This document shows positions 33,186 through 46,194 of a stretch of 64,000 bases of DNA, one piece after another; positions within the stretch are counted from its first letter, which is position 1; every line of letters starts with the position of its first letter. This stretch comes from Ailanthus altissimus. Lineage: Eukaryota; Streptophyta; Magnoliopsida; Sapindales; Simaroubaceae. Position numbers and translations under genes: made by a program. The DNA lies in contig OX327702.1 in assembly GCA_946807835.1 (NCBI GenBank), forward strand, positions 12,586,001 to 12,650,000, read 5' to 3'. Below the pieces are notes generated by a model. The model worked only from the letters and a program-made list of their open reading frames with translations, made no database searches and was not told the origin of the DNA.

Positions 33186-35366
33186 TATAGTTAGGTTAAG
33201 TTAAATGTAAATTCAAATTTAAGTGAAATTAAAGAAAATACTTGTTAAATTAAGTTTATAAGTGTTAAATGAAATTAATATGAGTAAAAATTAGATTTTT
33301 GCCAAGTTATTTTTCGTTGGTCATCTAAAGAGGAAAAAGAGTGAAAATTTTATTCTTCTCAATTTATAATTCAAGTGTTGAATTATAGATTAAATTTTAT
33401 TCTCCATTTAGTTTAGGCCATTAAACTAATTAAGTGTTAGATTTATTGATTATATGTTAATCAAAGAAAACTAAAATACTTAGGGTTTAATTTGTTAAAC
33501 TGATTGTTAGATTAACATACTGTTATTCTAGACAATCAAATCCACCATTTGTTGATTGCTAGAATTTGCATAGTTTACATTTCAAGAGGACTTCAAGTAA
33601 TTTTAATCCAAATGCTTCATGGTTTAAATTCTCAATTCCGTTATTAATTTTATTAATATGTCTTAATTTTGTTCATCATAAATTTTTAGACTTCCAATGT
33701 ACACATATATGTATGAGATATCTATATTTTGTATGATGAGCATATATACCACATGCATGCACTCTAGAATAATCAATAGCCAACAAAATTAACCTAACTC
33801 AAGTTAGGTTAATATACTTGTCCAAAAAGTAGTCAATATTTAAATATTTAATTAACTTAACTCAAGTTAACTATTAATCATAGTTAGGTTAGTTTACTTT
33901 TCCAAAAAATAAATAATATTTAAATATTTAATTAACTTAACCTTTATTAACTATTTAACCAAAGTTAAGCTATTGATTATTTAATTATTAAAAGAACAAA
34001 TATCTAGAATATTTATTAACTAAATAATTAAATTTGTGAAATTACCTTTAAATCATTTACTTGGTTACCAAGTTAACCCAGAGTAGGCCCTACCTAACCA
34101 CACACTTGAGTAAATTTAACCAAAGGTTTATTATGCACCACATGTACTTACACGCATGAATCCTAAGAATTTCTAAAACAAATTTTTGTTCTATTGGATT
34201 AAACTATTCAATACGGTACGCTATCCTACTGGACAACGAGTAAACTTCATATTGCGGGATTTTTTAGGTCCACGCCCGATTTGTCAAATAGAACAATTAT
34301 ATAAGTTCATGATCAATGCTCTACGCACACATCACGGATATTATAAATCAATGCGTTAGACAATACACGTTGAGGTCATAGCACATACATATAGTCCTTC
34401 TGTCATTTATACCCTAGATGTACGAGGACATACATCAACACCATCTGCCATGAACTTATCTCTAGATTCATATCTCGATGAACAATATACGTAAACTCCT
34501 TTGCTATATTGTTTAACCTTGTGGGAAACTCATTTTTCGGGTTTATTGCTTATGGCTATAAATCTTTTTAAGATACAATCTCGAAGTAATGAATATATTA
34601 ACTCTCTATGTGAGCTGATGGATCCTAAATCTATGCACACCAAACTCCATGAGCATCAAACCATACCATCAATACTCAGTGGTCAGACCATGAAAGATCT
34701 CTGAAGTCCATAGAACCTAAGCATGGTGGATCACTCACAAGCTCACCATAGCGCTTAGGTCAAAGGACCGCGAATACTTCTTAACTCGAAAGGACCTTCC
34801 ATTGACAGCTTACATAGGATGTCTATCGGAGTCTTTATGAGTCTATTCAATATCTAGTCCTAACTAGATACCTGTATTGCCTATACAAGCTCTAAGCTCA
34901 TGGTCAGTTAAAAATAACCATTTGTACCTTATAGATATAGATATACATTAATTATATAAAATGGATTAACCGACAAATCTGTATTGGTGAAAATAGATAA
35001 GGAACATAATATTTGAGAACATACTTATAAATGACATTTCCTAACACTATATTATAACTCTTGCAAATATGTCATTACTAGTGTACCCTCAGGTCTTTAT
35101 CCCATTGCAGACAAGGCTCAAAATCCTTGAATTTTACTGATTCTTATAACCTATTAACTCTTAGCAGTTATAATTCTCATTGTTGCTAACTCTTAACCTT
35201 AATCTAAATTCCTTTAGATTAAAGATGAACTTTTTTAAATCATATAATATTTGTAGCGTTACAAGTATTGTACTATATAATTAATATAATTAAAAATTTA
35301 ATAAAATATATATTATAAATATCAAATATTTTTACAAACAAAAATGACCTATAAGCACAAATAACA

Positions 35367-36640
35367 AAAAAATATAAAAAGTATAATATTTATATTTAAA
35401 GTGAATAAATGTTAAGTTTATAAAAGCTTAAATAGTATGTATAAAATATGTCCATCGGTAACTCAAGTCTAATTTTCATAAGAAACAATCTAATTTTTTC
35501 AGATTCACATTCTTGATAATCGAATCTAATAATAAAAGTTAATACTAAAAAAATACCAAGAAGAAAATAAAAACTCTGGGTCCTTGCTTAATTAATTTTT
35601 TTCCTTTTTTTTATTAGGTAATGAAAATGAGTTCGAATTTTCGATCCTCGCAGGACTTTTGTTCACTTTTATGTGTTTTTATTTTAATATTTTGTATATT
35701 CCTCTGTGGATGAATTTTTTTTTAGATTAATTGGATCGTAGGTTTGAGTTGACTGTTGTCATATCATCTTAAAGTCAAAGTCTTAGTGTTTGTTTTTCAG
35801 ATTTTTAAGGAGTGAAGTTATCGATTAGTGGATAAAGAAAATGTGAACGAAGTCTATAATATATCAGAAGTTCATTGAGTTAGTAAACACGAAAAAACTG
35901 TACTAATTTCTCATATAAAGTTCACTGAATATATAAAGTTCACTGAATGAGGATAAAATAAAGACTAATTTTGTAAATGATTGTGAAGATGGTATATGAC
36001 GGGCTATATCGATTGGCGTCATAGCTCTAGTTATTGTTTGGGTTAGGAACTGTTATGATTAGACAAATTTTGCATGTTTGGTTTCCGGGTCACTGTACAC
36101 TGCTTAGAATAATCTGAATCATTGAAGCCTAGTAGAACAGAAGTGGAAATTTATTGGTGTAATTTACGTTTTACTTTCTAATTTATTTCTTCGGATTTTG
36201 TATTTTTTTTATATACTCTTTTAAGTGTTTAAAGTCGTTATCAGTCTTCTTTTGAAACAATTAAACATGCTTTTAATGTCAAAAACACATGATACTATTT
36301 TTCTTAGGTTCGACCACTTTACAGCTTCATATATCTTGGTTCTCATTTTTATCTTCATTCAAATGTATAATGCATGTTTTTCGCATATTGTTAATTAACA
36401 TGTCATGGAATGTTTGCGTAGTTGGCCAAAAAGGTAGAATAGGTTTTGCTGTTTTAGTAATACCGACCTTCCTAATATTGTGATATAGCACACTCAGGGG
36501 GATGGCCACACTAAATTCATGTATGCGAAGATTGAAAAACAAATTTGCATTGTAGAAAAATGAGTATCATTAATATAGTCTTTCTTGTATGGTTGAGCTT
36601 ATTGGTCTTGTTTTTCATTCTCGTATATGCATTCGGCCAA
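35367..36640. other. Unassigned AT-rich DNA
   Basis: I see no coding region or recognisable element in either strand. A small tandem duplication of ATATAAAGTTCACTGAAT occurs at about 35916-35951. The stretch lies between LTR G and gypsy remnant M and could be old host DNA or an element too decayed to read. Confidence 0.5.
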
Positions 36641-39600
36641 TGTTGTAATGTAGGCTTCTTATTTATTCATCTGAAAAATAGACTAAGGATCGACCTATTT
36701 TAAGTGTCGTTGGCTGAGCTAGTTCTTCCTTTAAGACTTGGTGTGCTCCGTTTATTAATAGTTTGATCGCATCCTTGGTTTATCGGCTAGCATCATCCCT
36801 CTTGAGGATCGATATTATGAGAGAGGGATTGTAGAGAGAAGCCAATGCTACTTACTCATCTCCTTCAAACGGCTTGGGATCGGTAGGAATTATTTTTACA
36901 AACCCGTTGGGCTACTATTTGAAAATCATTTAATGCATGCTTGATGGCAGAAGCTTGTTATAGTGGATTCAATCTCTTTCCAACAAAATGTTGTAGTCGC
37001 TCAGTACATTGACTACATAGAAGGGTTTTTCCCATTCTAAGTGACTGATTTTAACCTTAAGTGATATGAATCCATCGACCGAGGTTTTGCGCCTAGCAAA
37101 ACTAGTCATAATTACCTTTGATGGCTCTAGGTTGGGTTTAGAAATCCCAAGCTTCCTCAGCATCTATAGAGGCAAGATATTGAAGCATGACCAATTATCA
37201 ATAAGGACCCTTTTACAAGGGACTCCATTGAGGTGGGCCTTAACATAAAGTGGCCAAATATGCTAGGTCATCTGGTCAATTGAATGGCAATGAGTTAATA
37301 AGGCCGATTCTTCACTTCTCTAGTTAGTGGCATTGCATATCTCAACCACGTCCCCATCTAAAATTGAAGCCTGACCATATTTAGGTATGAAGGATTTAGA
37401 CAAAAAGACGACCATATTAACAGTCTCTTTCTGAGTCTCCTCTTGATTGGTTGCCCCCTAGTCAGCTTGGTCCCTTTTGACAGATACCCAGATCTTCTTT
37501 GATGATTGACCATTCACAAGTTAGCTTTGTAAATGGCTAATATGTTGATGTTCTTTTCGCTTAGAACTTTTTGTTGAGGTTGTCAATCTTGGTTAAGTTT
37601 ACATCGACCACCTGACTTCAGCCATTTATTTTTGGACGATTTGCTCTAATCTTCTTAGCTGCTCGCTCTTTTGCATTTGCCCATTTTGAGTCTTAGTCGA
37701 CCTTTGGACTAAATATCACTATTCACCAAGTGGATCAATCATGCTCCGCCTTGAAACATTTTTGGTTCTACTGGTCGACTTTATGAACCCTAGATTTAAA
37801 CATCTTTGGGGGATGTTATAAGATCGCCATCTTATTTGTTGTTGCTGCTTCACCCTAAATTTTTTCCAAAGTTGTGCAGCATTGAGTACAGACCAAACAA
37901 GCTTTTTCAGGGATCGACTGATCACATAAAGATATCTCTACTTTGATAATCCTCTCATTTCATGAGGCTTTTATGACAACATCGCCCACTTGGATTTTTA
38001 TCCTTATTTTATTTAAGAGTTTATATTTGAACTGAGGACCTCCCCCAAAAGTTTTCTTTTTACTAATGGTATAACAACATTTATACTTACTATAGGGAAA
38101 GGATTAGTTTTTGTAATTGGGGTTTTCTCTTTTGAACTGAAGAGAAGTCAGCCTTCAGTGATTAACCTTTGAATCTCATTTCTAAATACAATACAATTGT
38201 TTGTATTGTGTCACTATGAATTATGCTACTTACAATAGTCTTTGTTAGCCCGTTGGTTAAGTGGTGGTATAGTGTGCCTTTAGGAAAGCTTGATCTGTTT
38301 ATCTTTCAAAAGCCAATCAAATATTTCATTGGATTTCTTCAAGTTTAAAGAATACTCCTTAGCTATCTGAGTGTTCTTATTGAACCTTTTTTCTTTTTTT
38401 TTTAACTCAAAGTCAGCTTTTTAAGAACTGGACACTCATATGGACCCCTTTTTACTATCGAAGTTAAGCAGATCTCTTCTTCTAAATTTAGGTCATCAAA
38501 GTTATTCTGACTCAACCTATATAATTGCCACATCTAGTTGGCTCTTGTAATAGGTCCCTTTAGAGGACGCCCTATTTTGGTCTTTCTCTATTAGAAAATG
38601 CTCATAATTGGTCGTCCTTGTGGCTAGTTTATACAAATTCATAAACCAATGCCATTTAAAATGTTTGCTCATGGTAAAGGACATCTCTCTTACTACTATA
38701 GGGATGCAATTAGCTCTGGTAATTTAAGTTTGACATCGTGACCTAAACTTCTTGAATGGACTATATATTTAGAGACCAATTCTCCTAGCATCTACATGAC
38801 TCAAGCAAGGTTGGCTAGGGTAACTTCTTGTGGTGGCCGATAAAATTCAAAATAGAATTTATCTTCCATCTATTCTCAACTGGCGATCGACTCTGGCATT
38901 AAGTTAGAATACCAGGTGAAAGCAATCTTTATCAAAGAATTGTAGAACAGTCTCAACTTCCAAAACAGAGATGAGCTTACTTCCTATATTGTATTGTAAA
39001 CCTTGAAATATGATTTGAATGTGGTTATAATCTCTTCTCTCAAGAACAAAATGAATTTAGGAATCTTGTATTCCTTTGGAAAGGGAAAAAAGTGAATCGA
39101 TGCTATGGGGATAAAGTTATATGATGGTTGAGCCATCGGCTTTCATTTAACCCCATGTTCTGTAGTGCTTCAGCTAATATGTTCCCATCAATTTTGTTTT
39201 TGAAATGACTGGCCAGTCTTGATGGCTCTATAGAACCAAACTGTATCAGCCTAGATGGGGTATGGTTGAACAATTCTTGTACTTGTTGAGCTGGTTGGTG
39301 TAAACTCCATAAGTTGATTGGATGTTCTAGCTGAATCATAGCTAAAAGATTGTTCGGGTTGGCCTTGTTGGACCTACGAGTTTATGGACTCTCCCCTCTT
39401 AGGCCACTTTAGAATGTTAACCAAACTATATAGTAGGTCGGCTTGACCATGATTTTATCATCTTCGAGGCTTCTGGAGTTAAAGGTTAGGTCAGCCTTGA
39501 AGAAAGGTTATGAGCTCGATCTAGTTTTATCTCATGGACTCCAAGTTCTTCAGAATACTTCTATTGATATTCTAATTATCTTCTATCAGTGACTGAAAGA

Positions 39601-39960
39601 TTACGACCATCTAATTTAGGAGCATCGTACCGAGTTGTTGATTCTCCAAAGAGATTTATGAGACCAATTTTGAATGTTGGCCATAGAGAACAACCTGGGA
39701 GATGGAAGAGAATCTCTCTAGATCTTCTACAACTGTCAACTCAACATATCGTCTTTGACATTGGCTAGACTTACTTCCTCAAGTGCATAATTTAATGTGT
39801 TTCTAATAGGAGGTGGGGTCATGGATAATTCCTCTCTCTTCTTTGTCGCGCTAGATGATTTAGCAGCAGTCTTTCAAGTATCGGTCTTGGTTTTTTAGAT
39901 CATCGAATCATTGTTACTGGTATATAAAAACAAATATCCCACGAGCATTTAAAAAAAATA
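36640..39960 (-). pseudogene. Ty3/gypsy gag-protease remnant M
   Basis: Minus-strand reading gives a gypsy gag. From right to left: a start region near 39840 (TPPPIRNTLNYALEE), the gag core at about 38700-38960 (FTWYSNLMPESIASWE, MEDKFYFEFYRPP), then YCK.HNS and FRNEIQR-like zinc-knuckle region words at about 38150-38260. The retropepsin at about 36970-37260 reads PLYVKAHLNGVPCKRVLID, then SCFNILPL, LGISKPNLEPSKV, FYVVNVLSDYNILLERD. The active-site triad expected as D-N-G is D-N-W. Stops are frequent. Pol beyond the protease fades out by about 36640; RT is not recognisable. Confidence 0.85.
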
Positions 39961-40007
39961 TATGTGGATAAAATTAAAGGGCTAAGATTCGTGTACGTCC
40001 AGTGTCC

Positions 40008-40470
40008 TGTTAGAACAATGAGTTATCTCAAATCTACAAGGAATCGAAAGCAAATAGTAGTCTAGCAAGGCAACGCTGATTTCGACTAATAGCGAGCAAA
40101 GTTTACAGTAAACCTGAGTTATGGAATAGCAAGTAGATTGCAGAATTTGGGTTACTTCGCAGAGAAGAACAAGCAAAACTCTAATAATTAGGGTATAATT
40201 AACAAGTAAGGATATAGATCCTGGGTTGAATAAGAACGAAAATAAGCTATATATGTTTGCTTATTAAATATATTTGTAATGAATGATTACAATCATATGA
40301 GGCCTTTATATAGGCTCAAGAATCCTTATTTAATCCTAATTCTATAAAGATACAAAATCCTAATTAAACAAAACTTCCTATATTAATAAACAACTATTAT
40401 GAGCTTAATGCCCAACTAGGCTTGGATGTCAAAATAGGCCTAATATGTGATTTTTAGGCCAACGTCAACA
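40008..40470 (-). repeat. 5' LTR of gypsy remnant M
   Basis: On the minus strand the sequence runs from TGTTGACGTTGGCC to ...GTTCTAACA, giving TG...CA termini and a compact 463-base LTR directly upstream of the M gag. A strong TATA-like CTATATAAAGG lies at 40303-40313 on the minus strand. The matching 3' LTR is not in the window, so no TSD can be checked. I could not identify a primer site with confidence. Confidence 0.7.
40303..40313 (-). promoter_or_regulatory. TATA box in the LTR of M
   Basis: Minus-strand CTATATAAAGG, about 160 bases into the LTR, is a near-consensus plant TATA box and would drive transcription toward the M gag. Confidence 0.6.
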
Positions 40471-41104
40471 AGTTGATCTATAATTTCTTTTTTTTTAACT
40501 ATGTATTTTAATGTTCAAAAAGGCCTAATAATGGCAGATAGGGAGATGCTGAGGTCATTGATCTTGCAATATTAAAAATTGGTAACGAGTTACATGCAGC
40601 TGGGCCAAATAATCTAGGCTCTGATATGAAGTAAACTTCATCTCTAGAGCTTAATCGTTTTGACCATGATGCAAGACTTTAGCGACTAATATGACAATCA
40701 AGTTCTAGATATTAGAATCTAAGGTTCTAAGATCACTTAATGAATATATTTTCTCCCCTAAATAATAATAATTGTATTTTGTATATGCATCTTAACTAAT
40801 ACCAACCTGACAATTTGTCTATATTTGCACGATCGATAGCTCAATAGTTTAAAAATGTACATATATCAAGTAGTCATTTGGGTAGTTTTAATAGGTTTAA
40901 GAACATTAATTATTTGACTGTTTCTAATCTAATGACAAATAAGGGGGCTTGGTTTAACAAATTATTCCTACTTATAAAGAATTAAAGTGTCGGAAGTCCA
41001 ATTCCAGTAATGTATATAACAGAGGATTTGTAATGTAATTTGTTAGAACCATAGTTGTGCTTTACATTTGAATGGGCTGACAATGAGACCATGTGAATAA
41101 CATG
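40471..41104. other. Unassigned DNA between gypsy M and the LINE tail
   Basis: No coding region or repeat is recognised. The segment separates the M LTR from the A-rich end of the LINE. Confidence 0.45.
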
Positions 41105-41322
41105 CTTTTTTTATTTTTTGAACTTAAGAAACATTTCATTGCTTCAAAGAGGTTAAAAAATTCTCTAACCAAGTTTTAGTACAATGATAATGAAGAGTAA
41201 GCTTTGCTAGCTTGTGAGTAATTTCATTACAAGATCTAGAGAACTGTTGAATTAATACTAGGTTAAATCTCTCTAATTTCTTCTTGATATCTTTTACAGT
41301 CTATCTAATTTCTTTTAAAGAG
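41105..41322 (-). pseudogene. LINE RNase H C-terminus and A-rich tail
   Basis: Minus-strand translation of about 41240-41130 gives RSCNEITHKLAKLTL and TWLENFLTSLKQ. This matches the final helix of plant L1 RNase H domains (family wording 'R..N.VAH.LAK.AL...W'). A stop is followed within about 30 bases by the A-rich tail. The rest of the domain continues on the other side of LTR K. Confidence 0.8.
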
Positions 41323-41327
41323 GTTAT

Positions 41328-43329
41328 TGTTAGTGGATCTAAGGCACGTGGGTGTATGCATATGCAATTGTGTCTATTGCCTAATGCAGCGAAAATGTAT
41401 AAATTTTGTAATGAATTTAATATATTAATCACATTAACATATTAATTGGTTAGAAAACTCACCATAACGTGTAATGTTATACACATATTTTCTTGGAGTC
41501 TGAATGGAGACCAGCTCGTGTGCAGTTCTAGTCACCAACACGGTGGGCTTGGTGAGCTAGAACAACAGCTCCATATTCAGCCTGGGATTAACTCTTAATC
41601 CCCAAAATGGCCGGGTGAGAATTTATATCATTTTCTCCAAAATGATAAAAAATGGAGAGTTTAGAGCAATTTATAATTGCTCCAATTGGAAGCATAGGGA
41701 CAATGAAATGATTTCATTTTTCTTTCTATTTTTGTTTTCTCTTCTTCCTTTTCTTTCTCTCCATTTCTTTCCTTCGACCGTTTGGCCAAATTCCCATCTC
41801 TTTCTCTCTTTCTTTTTCTTTATATATATAATAATATATTATATAATATAAATAATAATAATATATATAATATAAAAAGAAAGATATTTTAATTATTTAA
41901 CTATTAAATAATTAAACTAAAAAATAACCATTTTACCCTTCATAAATAGTTACCACGTTCACCCCTAGTAGGTCACACCAAATTTCACACTTGGATAAAC
42001 TCAACTGAGGGTCCACAATACACTACGTGTCATTATGTAATTAGTAAATAATAATTATTGACTAATTGTTGTACTTAACACTTAAATACAGACACGCACG
42101 CATTCACGTAGTAATGTTGAATATTGCTGGATTAAATAATTTAATCTGGCACGCTGCCCCAGTGCACAATGAGTACACTCCATATCGTGGGACTCCCTAA
42201 GTTCTATGCCCAATTCGTCAAATGGAACTATTCCATGAGTCCGTGAGCAATGCCCCACGCCACGTCACGGATATACAAATCAGCGCGTTGAACTATACAA
42301 GCTGAGGTTACAACGCATACGTATAGTCCTTATGTCATGATATCCTGGATATGCGGGGATATAGATTATCACCGTCAAATCCCCTAGTGCTCATCCATAT
42401 CTTATCTCCAGATTTTTATCTCACTGAACAATATACGCAAACTCTTTTACCGTATTGTTCTACTATGACGGAACTCTTTCCCGGGATTGATACTTGTGGC
42501 CACAAGATTTTTTGAGATACAGTCTCGAAGCATCTGGATATCGAACTCTCTATAAGAGCTAACGGATCCCATATCTGTAAGCACTGGACTCCATAAGCAT
42601 CGGACCATACCCAGCGACACCCAACGGTCACACCATGAAAAGTCTATGACAAGCGTGGAACCAAAGTATGGTGGATCACTTATAAGCCCACCATGGCAGT
42701 AAGGTTAAAGGACCACGTATACAACTCAACTCGAGAGGACCCTCCGTTGACGGCTTATATAGGATGTCTATCGGAGGCCCTCGTGAGTCTATCCCATATC
42801 TAGTCCTAACTGGATACCCATATATCAATACTAGCTCCAAGCTCACGGTCAGCTAGAAACGATCAACTATACCCTATAGGTACGACATATGTTGATCTAT
42901 ATAAAAGTATCCACCGACAGACCTGCATCGACAGAAATAGTTCAAGGATAATTATTCGAGAACATACTTACGCAACTTGCATTTTCTGGCACCCGATTGT
43001 AATTCTTGTAACTATGCAGTTACTAGTATATTCTCAGGTCTATGTTCTATTACAGACAAGGCTTCAATTCTTGGATCTACTGAGTATTATAACCAGCAAA
43101 CACTTAGTTGTGCTAACATTTAGCAATTATATGTCTTAAGGTGGCTGACTATGAGCCCTTATTTAAACCTTTTAGATCTGATCCAAACTCCTTCAGATCT
43201 ACAATGTCTGTAACGTTATATGCATAATACCATATAAATGGGTATTAGCGATTTAATGGAAATATACACTTGTATAAATAAACAAGTATATGTACATTCA
43301 GCGATGGCACGTAAGCAACGACTCTAACA
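41328..43329 (-). repeat. Copia solo LTR K, minus strand
   Basis: Exact TSDs GTTAT (41323-41327 and 43330-43334) flank a 2002-base LTR. Its minus-strand start is TGTTAGAGTCGTTGCTTACG and its end is ...CTTAGATCCACTAACA. The conserved core is at about 42560-42760. AT-only DNA lies at 41820-41875. Its ends match copia B rather than A or C. It is inserted in the LINE RNase H. Confidence 0.92.
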
Positions 43330-43334
43330 GTTAT

Positions 43335-43411
43335 GTCTCTTTTGATCAAGTTTACAACATTGCTTGCATCTAATTCTATCATTAGAGTTGTGAAATTGTT
43401 CTCCATTGCCA
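43335..43411 (-). pseudogene. LINE RNase H middle fragment
   Basis: The minus strand reads VAMENNFTTLMIELDASNVV, the RNase H strand with the acidic pair in 'iE.Ds..vv'. It lies between LTR K and LTR D2. It is in register with the N-terminal part of the domain on the far side of D2 once CCTGT is counted once. Confidence 0.82.
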
Positions 43412-43416
43412 CCTGT

Positions 43417-46189
43417 TGGCAGGACCCGACCCGAGACCCTCTACTATAGATCCGAGCGGCCCTGCCGGGCACCCCGACGGAATTTCCTCCGAACCTAACT
43501 GGGTAAGTTAAGAAATTCCGCGAGGCGAACCCCTTTTTAATTCTTGTTACTACTAAGAAGATCTAGTAATATACATGAAAACGACTTTTTAGTTTTAAAA
43601 ACAAACGGACAGAGTTTCCCCTATTTTTCGGAAAATCCACATAAACCTGCAAAGAAATTTCACTTCTAATTCCAACACATCTCAATTCTAGCAATTCGGG
43701 CCTCCAGTCCTTTTCAAATCAAATCCAACACAACTTAATTATTTCGTGTAAATCATAAAATAAGCATAATCATAAAAGTAAAAATGATCATCATAAACTA
43801 GAAATCTCTTCTTCTTGATTCAACACATACTTACAAATATACATGCCTACAACTATTATGCATAAAGTAAAGAGTGCTATTAGCACATTTACATGTACAA
43901 AAATTATCTTTGGATTCGGCCCACTACTCGGCGATAGGAGAATCAGCAGCTTGCATTCTGAGACCTGCACCTGGGAAAGGGATTTAAAACATAAAACATA
44001 AAATGAGTGAGCTAAAGGAGCTCAGTGAGTGTAAATGAGAATTCAATTACAAGAATATTATACAAAGATAGCAATTTCTAAAGTACATGCAGAAATTATG
44101 CTTCTAAAACGGATGTAAAATTGTAAAACGGTTTATAATATCATATGCTAATGAAATCTTGCCGAGCGGGTTTTATCTACATCTTTGGAAAACTATATTC
44201 AGAATCTGTATAACATAATAACTACTGTGTGCATATAAATGCATAAATGCTATCGGTAAATCGAAAACTAATAAAATCCTCACTCGGCCATTTTCTTTCT
44301 AAATTGTACCAATGGTAACCCTAAAGCTCTATACCCACGCAGCGACTCAACTAGCACCGTATACGTGAGTAGGTCACGGGGCACCTCAACTAGCAGCACC
44401 CACAGTGACATCTCAAGACATCTCACTGGCTACGCAGCGGAATCCTACATCGCATGCATATAGCGAGACAATATCCCGTACCCATAGAGCGACTCACGTG
44501 ACTCGACATCCCAACTTCCCGGAGTTAGTGACACACCCCCAAGACCTGCCCATGTGCACGGGATATACCGGCCGGGTCTAATACAATCATCACCACTATA
44601 ATCTGAGGGTACCAATGGCCTTAAAACAAATGCAGTAATTTTTAAACTGTTTCACAAATCGATCATGTAAAAGCATGTCTATGAATATATCAAGATCATA
44701 AATCATGTTTATGCATCGAAAGCTCATAAAATATACATAGTCATTGTGCGAAAACATAATAATCGAAAAGTAAAAGAAATGGCAGATTTCCACTCACAAC
44801 CGCTCCGTGCTCAATTTCGCTCCCGATTCCTGCTCCCGTTAACGCTCTCGGTTATCCTCACCTACGCGCCATAAATGACATTTAGAACCAAATCGAACAC
44901 TAGAATCTCATTTAACTACTAAATGCCCTAATCGGCATACAAAGCCCGGAGGTAAACTACTTCCCGATTTTAGTTACAGAGCCATAATCGAAACTAACTC
45001 ACCATCCGGCGCCATGAAAATTATTGAACACCTTATCATTTGATTGGACATACTTGCCCTTCACCTTTCCAACATGGACAATTAGGTCCCATTTTCTTCA
45101 TTTTTGGGTTTTTCATCAACCATATACATTCCATTCACAAAATGCATCATTTACACACAACAATTCAATCAAAACACCACTCAATTCCTAACTTCCCTAA
45201 AGTGGCAGAATTTCACCCTAGGTTACAACACATTCCTTTTCTCAATTTCTTGTTCCAATTACAACAAAATCATGTCAATTTCATTCTAAAGCCCTAATTA
45301 CAATCAATTGAAATCTCTACAACAAAATCACCAAAAACCCTAATTCTCACCTTGCCAATTTCTTCAAATTGATGACTCCTTCAAGCTTCAAACTAGAATT
45401 TAACTCAATCTAAGCCAAGAATACACATAAGAACATCAATTAACACATTCTTGAATTCTCACTTATCAAACTCATAAAAGATGCTTTTCTTACCTCTTTT
45501 TCTTGAATTTCCACTAATAGAGACTTCAATTGAGCTTAAGGATTGGTTTGTAACCTTAATTTGGCTTGATTACACATGGAAAATCATGAAAAAAAAAACT
45601 TGAATAGTCACTGTAGCAGCACCCCCTTTGAAGCTCGAATTTCTCTCTTTTTTTTTGGCTAAGTGTTGGTTTGATCTCTCTTCAAATTTCTACACACTTC
45701 TAACATATATATAGTGCTCCCTCAATTTATCATTTTGCTCTTCAACTTACTTAAAACTTCTAATTTGTCATTAGTTAAAAACTAATTATGTAATTAGTTC
45801 ATTTGTAACTATTTAGTTAGAATAGTTCAAAGAACTAACTAGAACTTCCAACTTGGCAATCCATGAGATTTCTTCTAATTGGTCCATTCTCTAATATATG
45901 GATTATGTTTCTCAACAAAGTCTTGTTCCATTCATAACCCTTAAATGGAAATTCATGTAGTAAATTAGAATTTTCTTTTCCAAGTCAATAGAGAAAAATT
46001 CTAAAAATATTCTAGGGTCGTCCGGCGCACCGATCAAGTGTGAAATTACCAAATTAGGTCTGATATCTCTCACGTGCACTATAAAGAAAATATTTCTAAT
46101 AGGGTTAAAATTGAGTAACCCTACAGTGTCTTATTTGTTCTATACCAAAATCTAGGCGCCAATACTACTAATAGGGATTGGATATTACA
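43417..46189 (-). repeat. Gypsy solo LTR D2, minus strand
   Basis: Exact TSDs CCTGT (43412-43416 and 46190-46194) flank a 2773-base LTR. Its minus-strand start is TGTAATATCCAATCCC and its end is ...CGGGTCCTGCCA. It is the intact reference for D1. A minus-strand TATA-like run lies at about 45700. The sequence has no gag or pol. Frames at 45040-45297 recur in all D copies and look like chance frames carried by the repeat. Confidence 0.92.
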
Positions 46190-46194
46190 CCTGT

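Larger units (their letters stand above)
5319..33785 (+). mobile_element. Ty1/copia element A (full span with nested insertions)
   Basis: The element starts TGTTGAAGCTGATGC and ends ...AATAGCCAACA. Exact 5-bp TSDs AAATT flank it at 5314-5318 and 33786-33790. The order is 5' LTR (5319-8622), Met-tRNA primer site (8625), leader, ruined gag-pol (to about 13007), purine-rich tract and 3' LTR (from 13028). The 3' LTR is interrupted by elements B and C, and the 5' LTR by solo LTR E. Removing the nested insertions leaves an element of roughly 8.5 kb. Coding content is almost unreadable, so A is much older than C. Confidence 0.92.
13028..33785 (+). repeat. 3' LTR of copia A, in three pieces
   Basis: The pieces are 13028-14490, 18348-18449 and 33191-33785. 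It starts TGTTAGAGCTGGTGC and ends ...CAATAGCCAACA. The breaks are exactly at the insertions of copia B (in the GTTAA-rich zone) and copia C. Joined, it aligns with the 5' LTR of A over its length. It preserves the empty target of solo LTR E. Confidence 0.88.
4746..35366 (-). repeat. Copia LTR G, minus strand, split by element A
   Basis: Two segments (4746-5318 and 33791-35366) join into one minus-strand copia LTR of about 2.1 kb. The right end is a clear LTR 5' terminus (plus strand ...AGCACAAATAACA at 35366). The left end (TATTAGGTACC) looks like a TG-to-TA decayed 3' terminus. The conserved LTR core is at about 34600-34790. No coding region adjoins it, so it is probably a solo LTR. Flanking bases do not give a clean TSD, so the left boundary is uncertain by tens of bases. 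Element A is inserted in it with an exact TSD. Confidence 0.75.

Noticed and set aside
35610..35660. tRNA-type B box (GAGTTCGAATTTTCGATCC) as a SINE or tRNA
   Set aside because: No A box at the proper distance, no cloverleaf, and no flanking duplication seen.
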